Shown in pieces: positions 12,777-23,269 of a stretch of 64,000 nucleotides of DNA (position 1 is its first letter; every line of letters begins with the position of its first letter). Origin of the DNA: Phascolomyces articulosus (Eukaryota > Mucoromycota > Mucoromycetes > Mucorales > Lichtheimiaceae); the NCBI GenBank assembly GCA_025677815.1, contig JAIXMP010000037.1, positions 349,036 through 413,035 of the forward strand, in the 5' to 3' direction. Below the pieces are notes generated by a model, which worked only from the letters and a program-made list of their open reading frames with translations, did not search any database and had not been told where the DNA came from. A program made the position numbers and the translations under genes.

Positions 12777-14983
12777 TTATGCTTTGGAGCAAGTTTCAGC
12801 TTCTTCGAGGTCTTTAATCCCCTTTTTCTCGACAGTTTGGGGAAGCATAAATTCGATGCGTAATAAAAATGCAATGAAGAGTGTGAAGAACACAGCCCCG
12901 AAAGACATCCCCATAGATGTCATTTTACCGTTGACTATAATAAAAATATATTCCATTGTCAGCAAATGGATGATCTACTACATGAAGTTTTTTTTATCAT
13001 ACACCTCATACTCATACAAATAATATAAAAAAGAAGGAATAAAAACTTACAAAATGCAGGTGAATCACTTACAACCCAACTACGTAGATTAATGAAGTTA
13101 GGTGCAAGGTTACCAACGGCGTTAATAAATGCGATAGCAACTGCACGAGAATTGTGATCAGCGTGATAAATTTCGGTAACCTTTTTTAAAAAGAAAAAAG
13201 AAAAAGACTACAGTTAGTGAGTGCTACAAAGAAATATAATCTCAAATGCAATACTCACCCAAGCCAAGCATAGAGCGGGTAAAGAGATATTAGCTGCAAT
13301 AGCGTATACACCGACGAAAAGTAATGCAGGAGGGTTATTACCGTGACCCACGACACCCAAAATAAGATACCAAACGCCGACCCATAATTCAGTAATGGCA
13401 ACGTGCCAGACACGATCTCCGGTTTTATCTGATGACCAAGCAATACATATAGCGGCAATGGCACCAAACAAGTAGGCAGGTGTATTCATATAATTGCTAA
13501 AGGCTACTTCATAACCCATATCTCGCAAAATAATAGCGAAATTGAGGGAAATTTGGTTTCCAATGTAAATACATGAAAAATTAAGTACTTGAAGCCAAGC
13601 ATAAGGGGTTGCCAACACATTGGTAATGCTGTATAATTAAGAATAAACAAAAATATGTTCATGAAAATTATTTCGTAACGGATCATCATTGTTAACGTTG
13701 ATTCTCTATTATACTATAAATTATGTTACGTACGTTTTAAAGTTGAATGTTGCTGACTTGACCTTGCTACCTTGAAGTTCAATTCTTCGGACTGCTGTTT
13801 GACGTTCTTCTTCAGTGAGCCAGTAAGTTTTATGATGTGGGAAATTTGGGAGCAACATGTAGCCGAAGAGACCAATAACCACACCAACTAATCCTTCAAT
13901 GATGAATAACCATTTCCATGCTGGAAGACCACCAGCTCCATCCATATGATCAGCAATACCTAATTAAACGGTTAGGTGAAAGTGTTATCTTAATTTCAAT
14001 TATTTAATTAAGGATAATCTTTGTTTATACTTACCACCAGCAATTAAACCGCCGAATGCACCAGAAACTTGATTTCCAGTAGTAAACATCATCATACGTT
14101 TTCCAAGTTCTTTTTTGGTATACCAGCTACCCAACAAAAATATCATACCAGGATAAAATGCGGCCTATATACAAGAAAAGAGAACAAATATTACAACATA
14201 TTAATAAAAAAGAGATTTGAAGAATAATTGATCATGCACGTCGTATCTGTTAGCATAGTATGGACTTTTGATATATTTACCTCAACTAAACCCATCAACA
14301 ACCGACAACCCCAAAGTGCTTGGTGAGTTTTAACAAGAGACATGAAGCACACGATAGTGCCCCATGCAATAACTACAGATGGTAAAAACCATCGAGGCAA
14401 AAGTCTTGTAATTATCATGTTGCTAGGAATTTGTAATCTATAAATAAGAAATAACATGTCAGTATTATTATTAATCAGTAGCCTTTAATTTTTACATAAA
14501 AAAAGTAAATTATGAGTTATTACATACACAACATAACCGATAAAGAACATAGTTATACTCCAATTGTAAGCTACGTTATCCAAGTCCAAATCAACTTTCA
14601 TACCCATAGTAAAAGCATTTTCTATTAGATATTAACAACAGCAGCGATATATGATGTAAAATTAGTAATTTGTATATCACTAGACATGCTTTAAATGAAG
14701 TAAATATATGTCATTTATAGTTAAATAGAACATATTACTCACGAAGATTGTTTCGATCAAGAAGATTAGCAAAGTAAGCAAAGAAAGACCAAATGAGCAT
14801 ATGCGTATCGAGTTTACGTACAAGTTTTCGTTCCAAGATTGGATCAACACCATTTGTAGTATCTGGACTATTTTCAGAAGAGTCCCTTTCTTGAGATACT
14901 GCATCAACATGATTAATCACTGGTTTATCACCTTCAGCTTCTTCAGATTCCCTGCTGGAGCTAATTATACTTTGTGGGGCCAT
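12777..14983 (-). CDS. MFS permease, anion:cation symporter family (paralogue 2)
   Basis: A 501-aa membrane transporter from eight exons on the minus strand: 14743-14983, 14528-14621, 14281-14437, 14035-14164, 13734-13959, 13259-13628, 13051-13180 and 12777-12934. It shares with the plus-strand permease at 5087-7275 the TM1 block (FFAYFANLLDRNN), GLPAWKWLFIIEG, the long block CIYIGNxxSLNFAIILR and the last helix ending LRIEFMLP. The N-terminus is longer and acidic. The first five introns are at the same places and phases as in the paralogue, but the later introns differ: this copy has one after CLAW, where the other is continuous, and lacks the one after the Trp before VVSD. It ends 236 bp from the eIF2B delta stop, tail to tail. 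Substrate unknown, probably a small organic anion. Confidence 0.88.
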
Positions 14984-16672
14984 ATTATTTATTGATCTAA
15001 TTGTAGGGAATTATAATTAATTGATGAAGAAGAAAAAAAAAGAGGTAATGAGAAATATGAGGAAAAAGAAAAATTTGAAAGCCTTTATATATCTTATTTC
15101 ATCAAGATCCTAATTGAATGCATAGGGACAAATTACTCTGAAAAAAGGAGATTGAACCTTCATCATCCATTGTTCTAGCTACTAGCATTAGAGCTGCTAT
15201 TACTAAGTTTGTGTGTGTGAGAGAGTTATCTGTTATATGAAAAAGCAATCTTCCCCACACTCAGATATTTGCTAGAAACCTATCTGCTATTATCAAAAAT
15301 GATCTATCTCCTTCTCCCACCCAAAAGCAATGGTAGGACGGATGACAAGATATTCGATTAGTTTAGATGTAAAACTTGGTTGGTGTATATCCAAAACTAA
15401 TTTTACACTTTCGTGTAAAATGTATTATCAACAGGGTAATTCTGCAACCTTAATCAATGACCGATGACGCGAGTTTAACTTCGAATAACATACGATATAT
15501 GTTGTTTATTAACGATATAACATGATATAAATTATTGTATATTTTATATGCTATATAACATTCATTCTTTTCTATTTTATTATCATATATATATTAATCA
15601 AGAATTAAAGCTGTCCATAGTTTCTCTGGTTTGAAGAAGTATGGATATACATTTAGACATATTATTATGTGTGACAAGTACGAGATGAATCCAATACAAA
15701 CATGGAATTAATTCTTCTTAGAAAAAATACAACAGGATGGTACAAAAAAAATTTGCAGTTGTTACGCTTTTGTTTTAAAAACTGTTCCTGATAAAAATCC
15801 CACGACAGTTTTCTTAAAAAAAGAACACTAAATAATTTTTTAGATAAGGCTAAAAGACAACATAATCTCCCAATTAGATCCAACTTGTTGTAATAAGTTA
15901 GCATCATCGTCGTTGGGTTGAACAATTTGGTGGAACAAACATAAATATAGCTTATATCAACTCTGTTGACACGGTCGTGTGTAAGTTCTCACGCGCATAA
16001 ACGCTCACATACACATTTGCATATGAGTGAAAACGTCAAAAATTTGCATCATTTAAAGGAAAAATAAGAAGTAACAGGATGTGGGGGTTGGTAATTCTCC
16101 ATATGAAAACTAAAAATGAGTATTAATTCGTTCAATCCACGAGTGTCTTAAAGATATATAGTATGCTTTTTTTTTATCAATGCCACTCAGTGATGAAATA
16201 TTAGGGATTTATTGTACAATACATATTCAAAGTTACTCCAATTTTTGCTTTCATGTAATCAGAAGGATCGTATCTAACTCATCATCTCTCCTTTTAATCA
16301 GTAAACCCTTGGGAGAAAAAAAGGGCTCAGTTACCAACAATTTAATTTATTTGGGTCTTGGATTGTAGTTACTATTTTTTTGTTTTGTTTTGTATGTGTT
16401 GGGATTATTTTACTCACGATTATTATAACATCCAATCGCAGAATTTTCCACTAAACAGACCAAGTCGCATTTATGATGTAGGGATCAAGTGATCCAAAAT
16501 GCACAAGCACTTCTTTAAGAATTTATCTTGTATTACAGATCTCCGCCTTTTACCATTCCAGCGTGTGAATTACCCTTCGCGGGAAATTTTGCCCAAGTTG
16601 GTTTGACGTTCGAAATTCCCATAAAATCGGAACACTGTGACCGATGTTTTTTTATTTCATATGAGTAGTAAG
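14984..16672. other. Spacer between MFS permease and transposon
   Basis: It holds the permease promoter and about 1.5 kb of AT-rich DNA without recognisable genes; short ORFs such as 15665-15925 (-) and 16180-16368 (+) show no family signal. The right end is the transposon insertion site. Confidence 0.5.
15084..15091 (-). promoter_or_regulatory. Probable TATA box of the minus-strand MFS permease
   Basis: Read on the minus strand this is TATATAAA, about 100 bp upstream of the ATG at 14983, a spacing close to that of the paralogous permease's TATA element. Confidence 0.4.
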
Positions 16673-16680
16673 GCAAAAAG
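16673..16680. repeat. Left target-site duplication GCAAAAAG
   Basis: Eight bases immediately outside the left CACC terminus are repeated directly at 23262-23269 outside the right GGTG terminus. Because G also precedes the copy on both sides, a 9-bp duplication is possible. Confidence 0.75.
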
Positions 16681-16801
16681 CACCTTAGGCTTCTGAGTTA
16701 CGCACCAAATTGGGCTCAGAAAGGCGCTTAGGATACCAATCTGCTAAGAATTCACTGCTTAAAAATGCACTGTTGATGAAGTCTTAACTTTCATAGCCCG
16801 C
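16681..16801. repeat. Left terminal inverted repeat of KDZ element
   Basis: The inner 102 bp (16700-16801) is the reverse complement of 23141-23242 with one substitution noticed (C/T near the middle of ACTTCATCAA[C/T]AGTG). The outer 19 bp match the right end only partly (CACC..AGGC..GA.T pattern), so divergence is concentrated at the extreme end. Confidence 0.85.
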
Positions 16802-17087
16802 CCAACCTGTGGTTAATTTTTTGATTTGCAACTATTAAACTAAACTTCCATGTATGCTACTAATGACTGTAATATATAATAAAACAATTACATTTAGAAA
16901 AATATATAGGGTATGAAGCAGGGATAGTTATATAAACATACATATTAAAAGACAAACTACATATAAAAAATGTATAAAATGCATAAAAAAGACTAAAATA
17001 AACATAAGCAAGTGCAAGTACAGGAAAAAAAATAAAAGGGCATACGAATAATAAATAATGTATATACATGAGCATAGGGATCCCTAT

Positions 17088-20000
17088 TTAAAAACATATA
17101 TCAGCATTAACATCAACATTTTCTTCGTTCTCTTCTTCATCATCCTTCTCCTCCTCATTCTCAATTTCTTCGTATAAACGGTCCACTGCAACCCTATCTA
17201 CTTGAACATCATCCTGGCTCTCGGTTTCGTCAGCTCCACTATCTTCATCATTGATATTATCCTCATCTTCAGTTCCTTCATTATAATTATTTACACCTTC
17301 CAAATTATCATCGACACCATCAAAAGCTTCATATAAATGTGTCTCACCAGGGATAACAAAAGATTCACCTCGGTTATAATGATAACCATATGCTCTCAAG
17401 TAAAAGTCTTCAGCATCTAATAAACGGTAGTATAATAAAACCTTCGTTCCTTCTTGCCTATGGAATTTTTTTACGGCTGTTTCCAATGCCTGACACTGCC
17501 GCATCGCATATCTTTTTACACGGATTTCTTCAATCTAAATAATCAAAGGTTAGTTTATACATTGACTATACCTATTATATACCAAGTATATAATACTAAA
17601 CAATATGAAATATACAGTACCTTAATTATATCTATTTCTTCTTGAGCACGTTTTTTATTCATATGCTCTCGAAGCACGCGAAATGTAACTGTGTCAACTT
17701 CGAAGTCCCAGAAATCACTTTTCAAGTTACAAATATCTTTGTAACTGCGAACATCTTCATATCTTTCAAGTTTTTTACAGATATCATTATATCTCTTTAA
17801 AATGGGCATAGCAGTAGTTCTGACATTGGTAATTGATGATTTGAGTTTCTTGCTAGCTTTATGGCCTATAATAATATATAATTTAATTTCACAAATCTAT
17901 CCTTTTATATTCCCATTACGTGATGAAGAGCAAGTGATATTAGCGTACCAAGTTTCGTAGTATGATATAACTGGTCCTGTAGCAACGTTCTGCCAACAAT
18001 TACAGCTTTAAGGTGAGCTTTTTCTTTCTCAAGTAAGCGTTCTTGACCCATTCGATAATAATTCTTGTAATTTTCAGAACCATCTCCCCAACGTATTTCT
18101 ATAATTCCATCAGCCTTAAGAGCTCGCTCCAAGCTTTCAACTATGTTCGTTTTTTGTTGGCTAAAGGTTTTATAATGTAAACAAGATGCGGATCATTTTT
18201 TTAAGTAATACACAAACCAAATCAAATGGCATTATCTTTAATAGAATTACTAACTATTAAATATTATTTATGGCCAGGAATACATACCTAGTTTGATTTT
18301 TATAAAAATTATGCAGTTCGTTTGCATACTGTATTTTTCTTGCCTCTTCGCTTATTGCTGTATTTGTATTACTGCCGGGATCAAAGGTTACTTCTTTGAC
18401 GAATTCCTCCCATTTTTCCTTTAATTTTTTACCATTATCTGTAAGAAGAGATGGATCATATGCGCCAATAATTTTATTTGCATCTTCAATCATTTTCTTA
18501 GCCTTCAACCATCGTCGCCGTATTGTGTTAGCTAATGATCATTATATTATAATTATTATATAAACAAGTAGAAAGTTAAATAATATCATTATCTTAAATA
18601 TATTCATATTTATAATAAAAAAAATTGATATCTTACGAATATTAAACAAATGTTTTTTGTTATAATGTGTAATTGCATGTGATAAAGTCAGCATACGTCT
18701 TTCAGCAGACATTTGTCTGGTGATACTGACAAATTTCCCTAGATAGGACCATACCTATGGATTTTAATTAGTATGTATTATTAATTTGAAAGTGAAACAA
18801 TATATTTTTATATAATAATGAACAATATAGGTACCCTTTCGCATTGTTCACCATCAACAAGGCCCATATATTCGATAAATCGAGGATTGTTATAAACCTT
18901 TTAAATTTTAAATAAATAAAAAAAGATTTAATTTTTAACTTTCTAACAACAGCGTATGATGATTAAGCAATTTGCTAACTAAAAAATGATTATAATAGGT
19001 ACTTGGCAGCTCATGGAATGACCAATTGAGTGGAATACTCCTATAGCCGTCTTCGATCCGGATCTTTTTAGTTCAGGAAAATATACCTATATATATATAT
19101 ATGAAAAAAAAGCGGCAAGCAGTTCGGAACACATAAGAAACTATTATATTATATTAAGAGCAACAACTAATATTTAAAGTAGCAAATTAATATATAAAGT
19201 TGATTCATACAGAAAGCGCGTGTTTGAATCTACAAGCAATATCATAGTAAACATGTATTTTATTGACGTATTTTTCGGTCATGACTTTGACTAATGCCAG
19301 AGGATATTTAAATCTTGTAAATATAAAGTAGCAGGAAATCATTATTAGTATCGGTATCCCATGTACCCATGTATATAAATAAATAATATACTTGTTTTAG
19401 TCTAATTAACATAATATTTATACAACATATTATAAAAGTAAAACTGTGTATATATTTTGTAAATACCCTTCTCCAGATTGATACATAGTTGTGAATTCCA
19501 AGGCAATATCGTGTTTACAAACGCATCCGACAACACCAGTTTCATGGAAACGAGGCTTATTGATAGCTTGTAAGCTTTTATTTGCAACATCGAAATTACT
19601 TGTGCATACGATATCGTCATCATTATTTGATGGCATTTGTGTTTCCACGACGTTTTCACCAAAAGCGTTTTGATATTCATCCGCTTTAAAATACAATGAG
19701 CAAGAAGCTTTTTCTTTATCTTGCTCATTTCTTTTTAGCCGACGTAGTTGCTGATTCCCATCAATGGCAACTGACATATAGGACCCCTATTAATATATAA
19801 ATAGCAGTTATATATAATAAGTAGGGGCATTTTCTTACTTTTATAATATAATAGCACAAATAATTGAAAAACCAAGTTATTGTATTTCTAGCTTCCACCT
19901 TGTTTTCCTCTGCTGCATCTCTTTTTGTTGGACACGCAGGGCACGCCGATCTCTCTTCCTGGGGGATTTCATTCAATTCGTATTGTAGTAACTGTTGATC

Positions 20001-21269
20001 GACTGTCTCTACTATTTTTTCATAAACAAAGAAGACATTTCCAAGGGCCTTCCTCAAAGTATCAGATTTAATTATCTATTGTTGTGATAATTCATATTCA
20101 ATTATAGAGATAAGTATTTTTATGAGTATTAGAAGATATTGAATTATTATTTGACAATGATTTGATAATAAGAACCTTGGATTTATGTAAAGTGGTAAAA
20201 GCAAAAGAAAATGCTTGACATGATAATTGGCCCTCGGCACGTAGCAATGAATACCATTCAATAAGTGGCAAATGAAATGCAATCTTTGGTTCAAAGGGAG
20301 AGGAGGTAATAAGAGAGTGGCGTAGAAGTGTAACTGGAATCTCTTCACACTTACAGCATGTGAAGCTGATTTTTTTGACTCCTGTTTTTAATATGTCATA
20401 TTTAAAACGGTAAATAACGACGTAATATTAAACAGTAAAATGAATTTTTATAACGTTATTATATATAATAGGTATAGTGAAAACGAATAATACACTCTTA
20501 CCCGTGTAAAAAAAGCAAATAATATCTCTTTTGTACGCTTCTTTTTCACGACATTCACAAAATTTTAAAGCAGCAGTTACCGGCTCTACTAAATCTGTAC
20601 ACTTAGGTCCTCCATCATTATAGCAATTTTTAAATTGCTTTTGGAGATCCTCGAGCAACTCATTCCATTTTTTTTCTGTTTCCTTTGATCTTTCTGCGTA
20701 AGATTTAGAATTTTGCTGAGGGTGTTGGACACGGATATCAGGGATAACAGAACCATGTGGACGAACAACTTCTGCATCTTCAGAAGAATCATTGGGTGCA
20801 ACAATGCGATTGTGAGGAATTGCTAAAGATACAGTAACCACACAGTGCATTAATAATTATACTTATTCTTGATATGTATTATTTTACTTATTCAAGTGCC
20901 ATTACCGTTTGGAGATTGATAAGTATCACTTATTATATTTCTATTTTGCCCAATATTGCCTATGGTGCTTTCTTCTATTATATAATTTATAATAATACTC
21001 ATAAATATAATAGTTTATTAAAATGCAGCAAGTCTTCTTAATACAATAATACCAATAGTATTTCTGTCCAATCTTGGTCTTTTTAAATTCCTGGTATCGT
21101 GCTGGTCAGGTTGCTCACTGTCTTCACGCTCGCTTACTATACCATTCCCCTGTTGTTGTTGTTGTTGTTGTTGTTGTGGCTGTTGATTACGCTGATTAGA
21201 TTCAATGGATGATGGAGGGCGTTCTGGCTGTTTCCGTCTACGAACGATTGTACGTCCTTGTTTACCCAT
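17088..21269 (-). CDS. KDZ-family transposase
   Basis: A 961-aa transposase of the KDZ superfamily, expected to cut and insert the element's ends. Fourteen exons join without frame breaks: 21053-21269, 20906-20974, 20502-20822, 20176-20381, 19839-20075, 19467-19786, 19211-19313, 19003-19086, 18835-18897, 18637-18754, 18288-18531, 17949-18160, 17621-17865 and 17088-17534. Family signs in order: a basic, Gln-rich N-terminus; a Cys cluster (CCKCEEIPVTLLRH, about 210-225); FEPKIAFHLPLIEWY; CPACP (about 316); AIDGNQQLRRLKR (about 357-369); ETGVVGCVCKHDIAL; GEGFKYPLALV; YDIACRFK (about 480); GVFHSIGHSMSCQ (507-519); GLVDGEQCERVWSYL. The acidic residues in DGN, YDIAC and DGEQCER are the likely catalytic set. 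The last 70 residues are almost all Asp/Glu/Asn. Donor GTTCTT of intron 4 and the exon-5 end are the least certain junctions. Confidence 0.88.
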
Positions 21270-21602
21270 AGTAGAAGTAGTATATAAAAAATAAATAAAT
21301 GCCGAAGACAGAGAAAGAGAGTGTAAAAAAAGATAAAGTAACTTCAAGTATTTCTGTATAAATTAATTTAGTTTTGATAATTTCTGCTAATACAATGTAT
21401 TGCTATTATCATTGTCATTGTAGCTTCACGTTGTTATTCAGTGAAATAAGCAAGTATCCTCGTGCAAAATTGTTTGAATAATACTATACTTTATAACTTC
21501 ATCCCTTTATTCCCAATATTAGATATATACCAATAACTTATTTCTATAATGATTTAATTATAATTGGAAAAAAAAAACATTTTTAATTTATTAACGTAAT
21601 CA

Positions 21603-23063
21603 TCACCCATCGTTATTATTGTTGGTAACTGGGCTCGCAGATTCGTCTTGTACTATATACGTATAAATATAGTATTCATATTAATAACTATAATGTATAG
21701 TCTAAATAATTTAATTCAACTAACCATGGTCGGCAATCTTAATAATTCTAACTTTCTTATGTTCATTAGCTACATCAATGCTGTCATTAACTGCTGTTTC
21801 GAGCTTTTGAAACATGTCGTTACTAAGCTTCTGTGGATTTACAGCTATTGCATTGTCGACCCCAAAATCAAAGCCCACAATCTCCACACCGTCGGTTTTA
21901 TTAACATAGCTTACGATATCACTTCCATCACCTTTACATCCAACAATCGTCCGTTTAAATTTCTTCCAGGAAAACCGTGTCCAGTCGGTTTTCTGGCCGG
22001 CGGCTTCTACTAAAAAAATACAAGATACCATGCAATCAATGAACTCACGTCAATTTAACCACATATATACATAATTATGATATTCACACATTTCTTTCTT
22101 AAAGTAATTTGATACAGAAGCTCTTCTTTTTTGTGAGGGCCTCACGTATCCCACAGAAGATGCTTGATTCCTATCTTCATCCCCACCCTCCTCCTCCATT
22201 GAATTCACATTCTCCTCGATATCTGATATGTAAAATATGATATGATATAATTTTAAACAAAATTTATTGCCCAATTACTAGTTAATTCACAAATATTTAT
22301 TTCTAATATATGAATATAAAAACCATAAACACACCTGGATCTCTCAGGATAGAATCTTTCGAGAATTCTACAATAACGTTGAATATAATAATATAGCAAT
22401 GTTTACCTAACTTTATAGTTTTCAGCGTGTTCAATAACCATACGTACCTTTACATCCTTTCACAAACTCGTCAATTCCACCCATTTTTCTTATGGAATAA
22501 TCCGAAGATTCTATATACTTCATCTAGTTAGTATCCAACTTATCCATATATAATCCATAAAATAACTTACTGGTTGTACTTCGAGCTACTTCAGCTTGCC
22601 AATCCTCTTCGCGTTGAGGAGATATTAACAATGTAATATCAAAATCAAACAATTTTGTCATCATGTCCACCCGAGAAACAATATCCTTCATCCATTTTTC
22701 TATAATTTCTTTCCTCTTTTCCTCGCATGTAGGAGCTACTGGATTGTTGATGATTGCTAGCTTTTTATCCAATTTTTCCATCAATGCTTTATCTTCTTTA
22801 ACTTTCTTATATGCCGTTGAAATCTCCTTATCAGTCGCACCTGAAATGGGATCCGAAACCTGAATCAAAGCACTCCATTCTAAACAGACTAATAAGCACA
22901 TTCATTATCATATAGATTCAAAATTATATTCGTCCTAACCTCTGCGTTCTTCGTCAGTACCCTTAAACACAAGATGTATAAATAAATTCCAAGGGCTTAA
23001 CTTTCTAAAGGGCTTTGGAGTAATAGGACGATGTTGGTCGGTAGATGCAGTAGTAGATTCCAT
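21603..23063 (-). CDS. Unrecognised protein carried by the KDZ element
   Basis: A 332-aa predicted protein from seven exons: 22940-23063, 22571-22879, 22448-22510, 22335-22367, 22088-22222, 21725-22009 and 21603-21652; every junction keeps frame. It lies just inside the right inverted repeat, upstream of and in the same direction as the transposase (333 bp apart). The N-terminus (KPFRKLSPWNLFIHLVFKG, then EERREWSALIQ) is basic-helical and vaguely like an HMG-box or DNA-binding helical bundle. The middle is charged with an acidic stretch (NSMEEEGGDEDR) and a basic patch (RPSQKRRAS). The C-terminal part (KFKRTIVGCKGDGSDIVSYV, GVEIVGFDFGVDNAIAV) could be a compact alpha/beta domain. I do not recognise a family; it lacks the HxD iron motif of TET/JBP proteins that accompany some KDZ elements. 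A role in DNA binding or transposition is only inference. Confidence 0.7.
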
Positions 23064-23140
23064 AGTGCAATAATTAAAAAAAAAAAAAAAGTAGGAAAAG
23101 TAACTGTTTTGTGGTCCTGCGGCGTGTCGCCAGTCATTAA

Positions 23141-23261
23141 GCGGGCTATGAAAGTTAAGACTTCATCAATAGTGCATTTTTAAGCAGTGAATTCTTAGCA
23201 GATTGGTATCCTAAGCGCCTTTCTGAGCCCAATTTGGTGCGTGATTCGTGCGCCTGGGGTG
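23141..23261. repeat. Right terminal inverted repeat of KDZ element
   Basis: Inverted partner of 16681-16801. It begins GCGGGCTATGAAAG at its inner edge and ends GGTG at the outer edge next to the target-site duplication. Confidence 0.85.
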
Positions 23262-23269
23262 GCAAAAAG
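23262..23269. repeat. Right target-site duplication GCAAAAAG
   Basis: Direct copy of 16673-16680, adjoining the right terminal repeat. Confidence 0.75.

Larger units (their letters stand above)
16681..23261 (-). mobile_element. Complete KDZ (Kyakuja-Dileera-Zisupton) DNA transposon
   Basis: The element is about 6.58 kb. Its ends are inverted repeats: an inner 102-bp part (16700-16801 against 23141-23242) differs at one position by eye, and an outer part (16681-16699, 23243-23261) is more diverged; the outermost bases are CACC...GGTG. It is flanked by the 8-bp direct repeat GCAAAAAG (16673-16680 and 23262-23269), read as the target-site duplication. Inside are two minus-strand genes: the KDZ transposase (17088-21269) and an unrecognised partner gene (21603-23063). 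KDZ elements are known from fungi and animals, and Zisupton-type elements make 8-bp duplications, which agrees. No stop or frameshift is seen in either gene, so the copy may be autonomous and recent. Confidence 0.88.

Noticed and set aside
21648..22013. 121-codon plus-strand ORF inside the transposon
   Set aside because: It overlaps exon 6 of the partner gene, whose minus-strand exons join consistently in frame.
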